From Ga0077555 sp041397775 (GTDB taxonomy: Bacteria > Pseudomonadota > Alphaproteobacteria > Rhizobiales > Hyphomicrobiaceae): a stretch of DNA of 64,000 nucleotides. Below the pieces are notes generated by a model, which saw only the letters and a program-made list of their open reading frames with translations, was not told the origin of the DNA and made no database searches. Shown here in pieces: positions 51,755 through 60,590 of this stretch. The stretch lies in the NCBI GenBank assembly GCA_041397775.1, contig JAWKWB010000007.1, forward strand, positions 248,001-312,000, in the 5' to 3' direction. The first letter of the stretch is position 1; every line of letters starts with the position of its first letter. Made by a program: the position numbers and the translations under genes.

Positions 51755-52921
51755 TCAGTACGAGCGCGGCAGGCCGAGCGCCTTCTCGGCGATGAAGCAG
51801 AGCACGAGCTGCGGACTGACCGGCGCGATGCGGGCGATCATCACCTCACGCAGGTAGCGCTCGACGTGATACTCCTTCGCATAGCCGAAGCCGCCGTGCG
51901 TCATGACGGCCTGCTGGCACGCCTTGAAGCCTGCCTCGCCCGCCAGATACTTGGCCGCGTTGGCCTCGACGCCGCAGGACAGGCCGTTGTCGTAGCGCCA
52001 GGCCGCGTTCATCACCATGAGCTGGGCTGCCTCGAGCTCCATCCAGCATTCCGCCAGCGGGTGCTGGATCCCCTGGTTCTGGCCGATCGGGCGGCCGAAC
52101 ACCACGCGCTCCTTGGCGTATTCCGACGCCTTGGCGATGGCCGCGCGGCCGATGCCCACCGCCTCGGAGGAGATCAGGATGCGCTCGGGGTTGAGCCCGT
52201 GCAGGATGTACTCGAAGCCCTTGCCTTCCTCGCCGATGCGATCCTCGAAGGGAATTTCGAAGTTGTCGAAGAACACCTGGTTGGAGTCGACGGCTTTGCG
52301 GCCCATCTTCTCGATCTCGCGCACTTCCACCCGGCTGCGGTCGATGGTCGTGTAGAACAGGCTCAGCCCGTCCGTCTTCTTCTGCACCTGATCGGCCGGT
52401 GTCGTGCGCGCCAGCAGCAGCATTTTTTCGGCGACCTGCGCCGTCGAGATCCAAACCTTCTGCCCGTTGACCACGTAGCGGTCGTTGCGGCGCTCGGCGC
52501 GGGTCTGCAGCTTGGTGGTGTCGAGGCCCGTATTGGGCTCCGTCACCGCGAAGCACGAGCGCTCCTTGCCCTCGACGAGAGGGGGCAGCATCCGCTTCTT
52601 CTGCTCCTCGGTCCCGAACACGACCACCGGATTGAGCCCGAAGATGTTCATGTGAATGGCGGAGGCCGCCTGCAGCGCACCGCCCGACTGGGCGATGGTC
52701 TGCATCATTACCGCCGCCTCGGAGATGCCGAGCCCCGAACCGCCGTAGGCTTCGGGGATGCAGATGCCGAGCCAGCCGCCCTTGGCGAGTGCCTGATGCA
52801 ACTCGGTGGGGAAGCCGCCCTTCTTGTCCTTCTCCAGCCAGTAGTCGTCGCCAAAATCCGAGCAGATCGTCGCAATCGCCTCGCGGACCTGCTCCTGCAC
52901 TGGCGTGTAGTTGAAATCCAT
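51755..52921 (-). CDS. acyl-CoA dehydrogenase
   Basis: The 388-residue FAD enzyme introduces an alpha-beta double bond into an acyl-CoA. It shows DFNYTPVQEQVREAIATICSDFG, CFAVTEPNTGLDTTKLQTRAERR (FAD and substrate loop), VFGRPIGQNQGIQHPLAE and THGGFGYAKEYHVERYLREVMIARI. The length suits short- or medium-chain acyl-CoA dehydrogenases. ATG 52921 begins family similarity. It is the first gene of an operon with the MFS transporter (59 bp later) and the MmgE/PrpD protein. Confidence 0.93.
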   Translation of the reverse strand: MDFNYTPVQEQVREAIATICSDFGDDYWLEKDKKGGFPTELHQALAKGGWLGICIPEAYGGSGLGISEAAVMMQTIAQSGGALQAASAIHMNIFGLNPVVVFGTEEQKKRMLPPLVEGKERSCFAVTEPNTGLDTTKLQTRAERRNDRYVVNGQKVWISTAQVAEKMLLLARTTPADQVQKKTDGLSLFYTTIDRSRVEVREIEKMGRKAVDSNQVFFDNFEIPFEDRIGEEGKGFEYILHGLNPERILISSEAVGIGRAAIAKASEYAKERVVFGRPIGQNQGIQHPLAECWMELEAAQLMVMNAAWRYDNGLSCGVEANAAKYLAGEAGFKACQQAVMTHGGFGYAKEYHVERYLREVMIARIAPVSPQLVLCFIAEKALGLPRSY

Positions 52922-53051
52922 CCCCGTCTCCCGTGGCGAGGCGGCCCACGACAGGCCTGTGCCTCCATTGAACTTTGGTGGAAGGCAGGATGCTTCGAAA
53001 ACTGGCAGGCCTGCAAGCGGGTTGCGCGTGTCGAAGGCAAATGGGGCACAA

Positions 53052-53190
53052 ATAAAAAGGCGCTCGACCCCGGGGGAAGGTCGAGCGCCTGGCGCATATA
53101 GCGCAAGGTGCCGGGAGGGAACCGGCACCGCCAGCGGCATCATCGGCTAGACGGGGGAGACTTGACCGATTTCGCGATGCCGCTCGCTAT
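53052..53190 (-). ncRNA. candidate small RNA with three C-rich-loop hairpins
   Basis: This roughly 139-nt unit has a promoter at 53197-53225 and three stem-loops. Stem-loop 1 pairs AGCGGCATC (minus strand, 53184-53176) with GATGCCGCT (53141-53133), plus an inner ATCGG/CCGAT, and has a 19-nt loop containing TCTCCCCCG. Stem-loop 2 pairs GGTGCCGG with CCGGCACC and has loop TTCCCTC. Stem-loop 3 pairs AGGCGCTCGACC with GGTCGAGCGCCT and has loop TTCCCCCGG, followed by TTTTTATTT. All three loops can pair with Shine-Dalgarno sequences. It lies downstream of lolA on the same strand and upstream of the acyl-CoA dehydrogenase operon. Confidence 0.7.
53054..53090 (-). terminator. terminator of the 53.1-kb small RNA (and possibly lolA)
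   Basis: A perfect 12-bp stem AGGCGCTCGACC (53090-53079, minus reading) and GGTCGAGCGCCT (53069-53058) has a nine-base C-rich loop and is followed by TTTTTATTT. lolA read-through transcripts would also stop here, 230 bp after the lolA stop. Confidence 0.9.
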
Positions 53191-53196
53191 GAGCAC

Positions 53197-53225
53197 AAGA
53201 TAAGTCGGCTTTTCGCGCCTTCAAG
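53197..53225 (-). promoter_or_regulatory. promoter of the 53.1-kb small RNA
   Basis: The minus strand reads CTTGAA (53225-53220), a 17-bp spacer, then TATCTT (53202-53197), close to the alphaproteobacterial consensus. A start seven bases on (53190, A) lies six bases before stem-loop 1. Confidence 0.65.
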
Positions 53226-53319
53226 ATGCTTATGCCACTTTCACGTTTTCTTTACCGATTATTGCAGTCCGTCCATGTTGGGGGCATCGGCGCACCGTCG
53301 CGATGCCGGCCCTGGCCCG

Positions 53320-54072
53320 TTACTGGAACTTCTTGAGCACCGGGCTGGTGATCTTGAAAAGGCCGGCGTCGATCGTCTCGGACTTCTCGATCTCCGACAG
53401 CTCCACGCGCGTGTCGAGGCCCTGGGCATCGGTCGTCACCCATTCCTTGAGCTCGAGCGCGGGGGCCTTGGAGAAAAACAAGCGGATGCGACCGGGCGCG
53501 TCGGGGCTCTTGTCCTGAAGGCTGACGACGATCAGGTCCTCGGCCTCCTGCACTTCGAGGATATTGGCATCCCGGATCAGGTCGACGTCACTGCGCAAAA
53601 GCAGCCGGAAGGGGGTCTGCTCGAGCGGGATGCGGTCGTCCGTATTGATGTCGAGATCCTGGATCGCCAGTTGCTTGCCGTCCGAAACGATGAGTTGCTT
53701 GCTCGGCGGTGAATACTCGAACCGCAGCCGCCCCGGGCGCTTCACGTAGAACTTGCCCCTGAGCCGCTTCTTTTCGGCATTGGTCTGGAGGAAGCGGCCC
53801 TTCATGTCCGTGAAGCCATTGAAATACTCGCTGATCTTCTTCAGGGCAGCGGTCTGGTTGGCTTCCAGGGTGATCCCGGCCACCGGCCCGGTCCCCGCAT
53901 CCGTTTGTGTCTTGGCCTGCCATTGGCCGCCCACCGGGCTCTGCTGCCCGGCCTTGCCGGCCTCGGCCAGCGCCGTGGTCGTCGTCGCGCCCGCAACGAT
54001 CAGCGCGAACGTCATGGCAGTGATTGCCGGACGCGCGCGACCAAGCAGCTTCGTCAAATTGCCTGCGGACAT
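53320..54072 (-). CDS. lolA: outer membrane lipoprotein carrier protein LolA
   Basis: LolA shuttles lipoproteins from the inner membrane LolCDE to the outer membrane. The 250-residue precursor has a signal peptide (ITAMTFALIVAGATTTTALAEA), a Gly/Gln-rich linker to about residue 65, and the LolA fold: FNGFTDMKGRFLQTNAEKKRLRGKFYVKRPGRLRFEYSPPSKQLIVSDGKQLAI, then FRLLLRSDVDLI. ATG 54072 is preferred over upstream in-frame codons (to 54228). It is the usual neighbour downstream of ftsK in rhizobia. Confidence 0.94.
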   Translation of the reverse strand: MSAGNLTKLLGRARPAITAMTFALIVAGATTTTALAEAGKAGQQSPVGGQWQAKTQTDAGTGPVAGITLEANQTAALKKISEYFNGFTDMKGRFLQTNAEKKRLRGKFYVKRPGRLRFEYSPPSKQLIVSDGKQLAIQDLDINTDDRIPLEQTPFRLLLRSDVDLIRDANILEVQEAEDLIVVSLQDKSPDAPGRIRLFFSKAPALELKEWVTTDAQGLDTRVELSEIEKSETIDAGLFKITSPVLKKFQ

Positions 54073-54264
54073 CGTTGTCGCCTTCCCTCCACCCGCCGCG
54101 CGCAGCCGCGCATTCAAGCGATTCGCCCGAAGAATAGGACGAGATCTGGGCGAAAGCATTGGCGATGCGTCGATTGCGGCCACGTATGCAAGGTTTCTTT
54201 GATCGCCTGGGGATCGAGTAGCCTCCAAGAGCCCGCTCGTCGCGCCGTCTCGAGACGCCGCACG

Positions 54265-56982
54265 TCAGTCGATGTCGCTGGCGTCCGGCTCGCCCAGCAG
54301 CACCCGGCGCCGCCCTACACCGTCGGCGGTGCTGACGATGCCGTCGGCCTCCATGCGCTCGATCAGCCCTGCTGCCCTGTTGAAACCGATGCTCAGCCGC
54401 CGCTGCAGGAGGCTGATCGAGGCCTTCCGGTCGCGGTGCACCAGCGCTACGGCGCGATCGTAGAGATCGTCTTCCTCGCTTTGGCGCTGGGCGTGGGTAT
54501 CGGCCCGCCCGCCTGCCAGGCTGGGTTTCAGGTCGATCTCGGGCTCCCGCATGAGCGCCGGCACGTAGTGCGGTTCGCCGGAGCGGCGCAGCACGTCGGC
54601 CACTTCGGCCGCTTCCTCGTCGCTGACCAATGGCCCATGGACGCGGATGGTGCCGCCCACCGTGCCGGAGGCGTACAGCATGTCGCCGCGGCCCAGCAGT
54701 TGCTCGGCGCCCTGCTCGCCGAGGATGGTGCGGCTGTCGATCTTGGACGCCACCTTGAAGGCGATCCGCGTCGGCAGGTTGGCCTTGATGGTGCCCGTCA
54801 CGACGTCGACGCTCGGCCGCTGGGTGGCCATCACGAGGTGGATGCCGGCCGCGCGCGCCATCTGCGCCAGCCGCTGCACGGCGCCCTCGATCTCGTCCTT
54901 GGCCGTGGCCATGAGATCGGCCATCTCGTCCACGACGATCACGATATAGGGCATCGGCTCCAGGTCGAGCTGCTCTTGCTCGTAGAGCGGCGCCCCCGTG
55001 CGCTCGTCGTACCCCGTCTGCACCGTGCGGCCCATCATCTCGCCGCGCTTGCGGGCGTTGCGGATGCGGTTGTTGAACAGCTCGATGTTGCGCACGCCCA
55101 GCTTGGCCATGCGCTTGTAGCGCTCCTCCATCTCCATCACCGCCCAGCCGAGCGCGCGCGCAGCCTGGTTGGGGTCGGTGACGACGGGCGCCAGCAGATG
55201 CGGAATGTCGTTGTAGATCGACAGCTCCAGCATCTTCGGGTCGATCAGCAGCAGCCGGCACTCCTCCGGCGACATCCGGAACAGCAGCGACAGGATCATG
55301 GCGTTGACCGACACCGACTTGCCCGAGCCGGTGGTGCCCGCGATCAGGGCATGCGGCATGCGGGCGAGATCGGCGATCACCGGATCGCCATTGATGCTCT
55401 TGCCCAGAACGATGGGAAGCTGCGCATCGCTGTTGCGCCACGCCTCCGACTCCAGCAGTTCGCGCAGCATGACCGTTTCGCGCTTCACGTTGGGAAGCTC
55501 GATGCCGATGAGATTGCGGCCCGGCAACGGCGCCACGCGCGCCGATACGGCGCACATCGAGCGTGCGATGTCGTCGGACAAGGCCACGATGCGCGATGCC
55601 TTGGTGCCGCGCGCCGGCTCCAGCTCGAACAGCGTCACCACGGGTCCGGGCCGTACGGCCTTCACCTCGCCCTGGATGCTGTAGTCGCGCAGGACCTCCT
55701 CGAGCAGCCGCGCGGTGCCGCGCAGAACGGGCTGCGACAGCTCGGGTCCCCCGCGATGCGGCGTGGCGGGCTTGAGCAGGTTCAGCGACGGCCTCTGGTA
55801 GCCGGTGGCCTTCGCCCGCTGCGGCATCAGCGTGCCCAGTCTCGAGCCGACCTTGGCGACGATCCCGGACTGCTGCGTTTCGGGCTCCGCGCGACGGGGC
55901 GCAAACCGCGCCGCCATCATCTCGCTACCCTCGTCGGAACCGTCCTCCGCCTCCACGCGCGGCGCGGCCGGCGCAGCCGTGGGTGCGGGGACATGCGTTG
56001 GCGCGACGGGGCGTCGGGCGATTGGCGGCTGCGGCTGGAACACCTGCTGCTGCTGCGGCTGCTGCGGTTGGAAGGTCTGTTGCTGCGGTGGTGGCTGGTA
56101 GTGCGGCATCGGCTCGTCATCGAGCTCGGGCACGTCCGAGCCGAGCGGACGCGGCCGATGCGACCACGGAATGTTGTGCGCCATTGCTGCCTGGGCATGC
56201 ATGGGCATGTAGGGGCCAGGCGCCGGATGGGGCTGCGCGGCCTGCTCGTAGGCGGCCTGCCCATAGGACTCGGGCGCGGGCTCCTTTCGCCGCGAGAGTA
56301 CGGTGAACGGGCTCAATGCGGCGCGCCAACGGCGCCCGGGCGAGACTTCGACATAGCCGCCAGCGCCGGCGGAGGCGTTGGCGTCGCGCTGCCAGAGCCG
56401 CGCCCAGTCCCTCTGCGACAGGCCGAGACCGATCGAAAGCAGGCTCATGCCGCCGACGAACATGACGAGGCCCGCGACGACGCCCGCACGAGCAGGGTTC
56501 ACGGTCGAGAGCAGCCCGACGAGAAGGGCATAAACGGCGTCGCCGACCATGCCTCCCATGCCGTGGTTCAGCGGCCAGCGTTGCGGCGTCGGCACGGCCG
56601 AGAAGGCGCCGGCGAGCACGATGATGGCGATCGGAAAGATCCAGGCGCGCAGCCGCAGGCCGGGAATGCGGCCGGTCCGGTAGAGCTGGTAGGCGCTGAA
56701 CGCCGGCCACAGGAAGATGAAGACGGCGACGAAGCCCAGCGTCTGGATCAGAAGGTCGGAGGCGATGGCGCCGAGCGGCCCCAGCAGGTTGTGCGTCGTG
56801 CCGCTCGTCGAATGTGTCAGGCTCGGGTCGTTTGCCGACCAGGAGAGAAGGCACAGCCATCCCACGACGGCAGCGCCCCCCAGCACCAGGCCGGTGACCT
56901 TCAGGAGCCCACTGACCAGCTGTTCTTCCAACTCGTTGGGAAGCAGCGGCCGCGGCTCGACGCGAGCTTGACCAAGGGACAT
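54265..56982 (-). CDS. ftsK: DNA translocase FtsK
   Basis: FtsK couples septation to chromosome segregation and dimer resolution. The 905-residue product has four membrane segments in the first 190 residues, a Pro/Gln-rich linker (about 210-370), and the motor domain with Walker A GTTGSGKS at about residues 546-553 and Walker B IVIVVDEMADLM. The C-terminal gamma winged helix starts at about residue 840 (YDRAVALVHRDRKASISLLQRRLSIGFNRAAGLIERMEADGIV) and recognises KOPS. It lies 15 bp downstream of the aminotransferase gene and precedes lolA. Confidence 0.97.
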   Translation of the reverse strand: MSLGQARVEPRPLLPNELEEQLVSGLLKVTGLVLGGAAVVGWLCLLSWSANDPSLTHSTSGTTHNLLGPLGAIASDLLIQTLGFVAVFIFLWPAFSAYQLYRTGRIPGLRLRAWIFPIAIIVLAGAFSAVPTPQRWPLNHGMGGMVGDAVYALLVGLLSTVNPARAGVVAGLVMFVGGMSLLSIGLGLSQRDWARLWQRDANASAGAGGYVEVSPGRRWRAALSPFTVLSRRKEPAPESYGQAAYEQAAQPHPAPGPYMPMHAQAAMAHNIPWSHRPRPLGSDVPELDDEPMPHYQPPPQQQTFQPQQPQQQQVFQPQPPIARRPVAPTHVPAPTAAPAAPRVEAEDGSDEGSEMMAARFAPRRAEPETQQSGIVAKVGSRLGTLMPQRAKATGYQRPSLNLLKPATPHRGGPELSQPVLRGTARLLEEVLRDYSIQGEVKAVRPGPVVTLFELEPARGTKASRIVALSDDIARSMCAVSARVAPLPGRNLIGIELPNVKRETVMLRELLESEAWRNSDAQLPIVLGKSINGDPVIADLARMPHALIAGTTGSGKSVSVNAMILSLLFRMSPEECRLLLIDPKMLELSIYNDIPHLLAPVVTDPNQAARALGWAVMEMEERYKRMAKLGVRNIELFNNRIRNARKRGEMMGRTVQTGYDERTGAPLYEQEQLDLEPMPYIVIVVDEMADLMATAKDEIEGAVQRLAQMARAAGIHLVMATQRPSVDVVTGTIKANLPTRIAFKVASKIDSRTILGEQGAEQLLGRGDMLYASGTVGGTIRVHGPLVSDEEAAEVADVLRRSGEPHYVPALMREPEIDLKPSLAGGRADTHAQRQSEEDDLYDRAVALVHRDRKASISLLQRRLSIGFNRAAGLIERMEADGIVSTADGVGRRRVLLGEPDASDID

Positions 56983-56997
56983 ACCGACGCGACTGGG

Positions 56998-58215
56998 TTA
57001 CGCTTTGCAGGATACGACACGTTCCAGCGCCTCCCTGATCGTGGCCACCGGGTGGACCAGGGCAACGCGCACATAGCGTTCGCCCGGATTGATCCCCTGC
57101 GGATTGACCTGGCACAGGTAGGCTCCGGGAACGACCTTGACACCGCAACGTTTCCATAGGGTTACCGTAGCGTCGACGCCGCCGCCCAAATGACTCATAT
57201 CGAGCCAGAGGAAGAAGCCGCCAGCCGGCCGCCGATAGCCCATGCGGCCCTTCAGGACCTCGTCGCAGGCGTCGAACTTCGCCCGGTAGGCCTGCCGGAT
57301 CGCGGATACGTGCTGCTCTTCCGACCAGACCGCGATCGAGGCGTGCTGGATGACGCCGGGCATCTGCGGCCCGACCATGTTGCGCACCTCCAGCAGCGTC
57401 TCGATGAAGGCGCCGTCGCCTGCCACGAAGCCCGAGCGCAGGCCCGGCAGGTTCGACCGCTTCGACAGCGAGTTGAACACGACGATGTTCTTGAACTTCT
57501 CTTCGGTCGCCGCTGCAACCTCGAGCCCGCCGGTCGGCGGCTCGTTGGAGTAGATCTCCGAATAGCACTCGTCGACGAACAGCATGAAATCGTACTGCCG
57601 GGCGAGCGCCAGGGCGCGCCGCAGATAGGCGGGCGAGGCCACCGCACCTTGCGGGTTGGCCGGCGTGCACAGGTAGAACGCCACGGTCCGCTCGAGCGTC
57701 TCGGTGTCCTGGGCGAGGCGGTCGAGGTCGGGTAGATGACCCGTCTCTTCGGTTGCGTCGAGGAACACGGCCTCTGCATTCACCGCCGAGGCCGAGCCGA
57801 GGTAGGCGTGATAATAGGGGTTGGGCAGCAGGACCACCGGCTTCCCCTCGACCCGCTTGCGCCCCACGGCCGGCAGGATCGCGTAGAAGAGACCCTCGCG
57901 CGAGCCGTTGAGCGGATGCACCTCCCGGTTGAAGTCGATCTGCCCGGCAAGCCCGTACCGCCGCTCGATCCAGCTCGCGATCGTCTTGCGCAGGTCGTCC
58001 GAGCCTTTCGTCAGCGGATACGTGGAGAGAAGCTGCTTGGCCTCCGCCATGCGGTCGATGACGAAGCCCGGCATGACTTCCTTGGGGTCGCCCGCCGTCA
58101 TCTCGATGGGGCGCTCGTGTCCCGGCGGGACGTTCTCGAGCAGTCGGCGCAGCCGTGTGAAGGGCGAGATGATCTTGCCCTGGACCATGGCCTCGAGGCC
58201 GGAGTTGGCATGCAT
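56998..58215 (-). CDS. class I/II aminotransferase (DapC-like)
   Basis: The 405-residue PLP enzyme has YPLTKGSDDLRKTIASWIERRYG, PLNGSREGLFYAILP, PNPYYHAYLGSA, CTPANPQGAVASPAYLRRALALA, FVDECYSEIY and the Schiff-base Lys in FNSLSKRSNLPGLRSGF at about residue 250. This set matches the succinyldiaminopimelate transaminase (lysine/peptidoglycan precursor) group of alphaproteobacteria, though other N-acyl amino acid substrates are possible. ATG 58215 follows the ribosome site better than the in-frame ATG at 58248. It precedes ftsK by 15 bp and may share its transcript. Confidence 0.9.
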   Translation of the reverse strand: MHANSGLEAMVQGKIISPFTRLRRLLENVPPGHERPIEMTAGDPKEVMPGFVIDRMAEAKQLLSTYPLTKGSDDLRKTIASWIERRYGLAGQIDFNREVHPLNGSREGLFYAILPAVGRKRVEGKPVVLLPNPYYHAYLGSASAVNAEAVFLDATEETGHLPDLDRLAQDTETLERTVAFYLCTPANPQGAVASPAYLRRALALARQYDFMLFVDECYSEIYSNEPPTGGLEVAAATEEKFKNIVVFNSLSKRSNLPGLRSGFVAGDGAFIETLLEVRNMVGPQMPGVIQHASIAVWSEEQHVSAIRQAYRAKFDACDEVLKGRMGYRRPAGGFFLWLDMSHLGGGVDATVTLWKRCGVKVVPGAYLCQVNPQGINPGERYVRVALVHPVATIREALERVVSCKA

Positions 58216-58263
58216 GTGGTGTTTCTCTCGGATGGGAGCGAGCGTCAAAGGTCGCCGGCTCGT

Positions 58264-59487
58264 TTAGTCTACGATGGCCTGCATGACCAGCCCGCGCATG
58301 AGCTGCCGGTACCGCAGCCGGATGGCGCCGGGCGCTGCGGCCATGAAGACGACTGCCATATCCTCCACCGGATCGATCCAGAAATACGTGCCGTAGACGC
58401 CCGACCAGTAGTAGTCGCCGGCCGAGCCGAGCTGCGCAGCGACGCCCGCCCCCCGCCGCACGGCAAAGCCCAGGCCGAAACCGTAGCCGTTGCAGGCCGG
58501 GTCCATCGTCGTGATGCGGTTGGCGACCTCGGGTCCCAAATGATCCGCCCGCATCAGCTCGACCGTCTTGCGGCCGAGCACCCGCGTGCCGTCGAGCTTG
58601 CCGCCGCTGAGCAGCATCTGGGTGAAGCGCAGGTAGTCGGCCGCGGTCGATACTGCGCCGCCGCCACCCGATTCCCACTTCATCGCCTGCCCGGTCGCGT
58701 GATGCACGCTGATAGGTTGCCCCGTGAGCGGGCACTTTGGATACGCACGGGCATAGCGTCCCCGCGTCGCGTCCGTCAACGCGAAGGCGGTATCGGCCAT
58801 ACCCAGTGGTCCCCACAGCCGCTCCTTGAGGAAGGCGCCCAGCGTCTGGCCCGAGACGGCCTCCACGATCAGCCCGAGCACGTCGGTGGAGAAGCCGTAT
58901 TCCCATGCCGAACCCGGCTGGAAGACGAGCGGCACCTTGCCGAGCAGGTCCAGAAACTCCTCGCGCCCGTGCGCCACGGCGGCCGAAACGGACGAGCCGG
59001 GATAAGCCTTGAACGCCGCACCCGGTCCGCGGTCGCGGTACGTCAGGCCGGACGTGTGGCGCAGCAGGTCCTGCACCGTCATCTCGCGTTCGGCGGGCAC
59101 CACCTCCAGGCTGTCGGAGAATGGCGCCTTGGCCACTTTCATTCCCGCGAGCTGCGGCAGGTACTTCGAGGCCGGATCGCCCAGCAGCAGGCGGCCTTCC
59201 TCGTGCAGCATCATGATCGCAGCCGAGGTCATCGGCTTGGTCATCGACGCGATGGAGAACATGGCGTCCGCCCACATCGGCTGCTGGCCGTCCGCATCGC
59301 GATGGCCCACCGCCTCGAGATAGGCGATGCCCCCGCGGCGCGCGATACCGACGACGGCCCCCGGCAGCAGCCCCGCCGCGATGTCGCGCTGCAAGGCTTC
59401 CCGGATGCGGCCGAGGCGACCGGGATCGAGGCCCGCGTCCTTCGGCTCGATGCGCGTGATGGCGGCTGTGGCTGGTCGCAAGGTCAT
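58264..59487 (-). CDS. serine hydrolase (beta-lactamase/class C-like)
   Basis: The 407-residue penicillin-binding-protein-fold esterase has the SxxK motif as SMTK (Ser81, Lys84), the block LLRHTSGLTYRDRGPG, WEYGFSTDVLGLIVEAVSG (Tyr of YxN/S) and GDYYWSGVYGTYFWIDP near the end. It lacks a signal peptide, so it is cytoplasmic, like many esterases and D-aminopeptidase relatives of this group. ATG 59487 begins family similarity. The gene is 48 bp upstream of the aminotransferase. Confidence 0.9.
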   Translation of the reverse strand: MTLRPATAAITRIEPKDAGLDPGRLGRIREALQRDIAAGLLPGAVVGIARRGGIAYLEAVGHRDADGQQPMWADAMFSIASMTKPMTSAAIMMLHEEGRLLLGDPASKYLPQLAGMKVAKAPFSDSLEVVPAEREMTVQDLLRHTSGLTYRDRGPGAAFKAYPGSSVSAAVAHGREEFLDLLGKVPLVFQPGSAWEYGFSTDVLGLIVEAVSGQTLGAFLKERLWGPLGMADTAFALTDATRGRYARAYPKCPLTGQPISVHHATGQAMKWESGGGGAVSTAADYLRFTQMLLSGGKLDGTRVLGRKTVELMRADHLGPEVANRITTMDPACNGYGFGLGFAVRRGAGVAAQLGSAGDYYWSGVYGTYFWIDPVEDMAVVFMAAAPGAIRLRYRQLMRGLVMQAIVD

Positions 59488-59590
59488 GGGCACGAACTCC
59501 CCGTCTTGGCGCCTCTGTGGGCGACTGTCACGAATGCGATGTGGACCATCCCTCGGTCCAGGTGGCGGCGAGCATAGCGGAGGGCCACAC

Positions 59591-59829
59591 TCGTGTCCCG
59601 ACCGCAAAGTCCGTCGCAGCCATCGGCTGGCGTTGAACGGACTGTGCGGTCAAAAGGGACACGAGCAGGACCATTGCCTGAGTGTGGCGTCATGATTGGA
59701 CGTCCGCTCGACGAGTTCGCCGCGAGAATGGAGCGGACGTCCAATCCGCCACACTCGTGTCCCGACCGCAAAGTCCGTCTCAGTCCTCTGCGGGCTCGGA
59801 ACGGACTTTGAGGTCGAAGGGACACGAGC
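59591..59829. repeat. alternating hairpin array D-E-D
   Basis: Three hairpins stand in tandem: family D (59591-59666, CGTGTCCC ... GGGACACG), family E (59681-59754, AGTGTGGCGTCATGATTGGACGTCC with its inverted arm GGACGTCCAATCCGCCACACT), and family D again (59755-59829). In the D units the inner arms are AAAGTCCGTC and ACGGACTTTG. The array starts about 105 bp upstream of the serine hydrolase start. No coding sequence is present. Confidence 0.85.
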
Positions 59830-59885
59830 AAGCATTAGAGTTATTCGCCACAGCCAGCGCAATTTGCCCTGGTCTCGCCTCCCCT

Positions 59886-60041
59886 CCGGTTCCCCGGCCA
59901 AGCGGGCGGGCGGAAGCCCGGCCGCTGCCCGAGCCGGGGTCTTTCCCGGCGCTGTCGAAGCACTGCGTCGCCACGTCCGTCGCAAACCGAACCGCGATGG
60001 ATCCCGGATCGCCGCGCGTCGCGCGCCGTCCGGGAAACCGG
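59886..60041 (+). repeat. family F repeat, tandem copy a
   Basis: This copy runs CCGGTTCCCCGGCCAAGCGG to CCGTCCGGGAAACCGGG. It is the first of three spaced copies in the 1.1-kb gap between the serine hydrolase and pdeM genes. Internal blocks include GAGCCGGGGTCTTTCCCGG and GATCCCGGATCGCCGCGCGTCGCGCG. Confidence 0.85.
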
Positions 60042-60065
60042 GGGATGGGTTCCCTTCGCCCTTTT

Positions 60066-60216
60066 CGGTTCCCCGGCCAAGCGGGTGGGCGGAAGCCCGG
60101 CCGCGCCGAGCCGGGGTCTTTCCCAGTGCCGTCGGGCACAGCGTCGCAACGTCCGTCGCAAACCGAACCGCGAAAGATCCCGGATCGCCGCGCGTCGCGC
60201 GCCGTCCGGGAAACCG
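60066..60216 (+). repeat. family F repeat, tandem copy b
   Basis: A second copy with the same ends, 25 bp after copy a and in the same orientation. It differs mostly in the segment between GTCTTTCCC and CGTCCGTCGCAAACCGAACC. Confidence 0.85.
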
Positions 60217-60285
60217 TGGAGGATGAGGTGCGTCGCCCTATGCCCCACTCTCCGTTTTTGAACGACACCCCACGCTTCCCTCCCC

Positions 60286-60438
60286 CGTTTCCCCGGCCAA
60301 GTGGGCGGGCGGAAGCCCGACCGCGCCGAGCCGGGGTCTTTCCCGGTGCTCTCGGGGCACGGCGCCGCAGCGTCCGTCACAAACCGAACCGCGATAGATC
60401 CCGGATCGCCGCGCGTCGCGCGCCGTCCGGGAAACCGG
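60286..60438 (+). repeat. family F repeat, tandem copy c
   Basis: A third direct copy, about 70 bp after copy b. A short partial end (TTTCCGGGAAACCGGAG, about 60495-60511) follows, perhaps the relic of a fourth. Confidence 0.82.
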
Positions 60439-60514
60439 AGAAGAGGATGGGCACGGCCTCTTGGGAACCGGGTGAGGGGAGGATAGGGCGCAATTTCCGG
60501 GAAACCGGAGAATT

Positions 60515-60584
60515 TGGCGTCATGATTGGACGTCCGCTCGATGAACAATCGGCAGACATGGAGCGGCCGTCCAATCCGCCACAC
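60515..60584. repeat. family E hairpin repeat
   Basis: GGCGTCATGATTGGACGTCCGCTCG faces GAGCGGCCGTCCAATCCGCC, near-identical to the hairpin at 59681-59754. It ends seven bases before the pdeM stop codon, on the side where that gene's terminator would be, so it may serve as one. Confidence 0.8.
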
Positions 60585-60590
60585 GAGCGC

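Noticed and set aside
59591..60584. CRISPR array
   Set aside because: The repeats are palindromic units of 70-155 bp from different families with no uniform spacers, and no cas gene is present.
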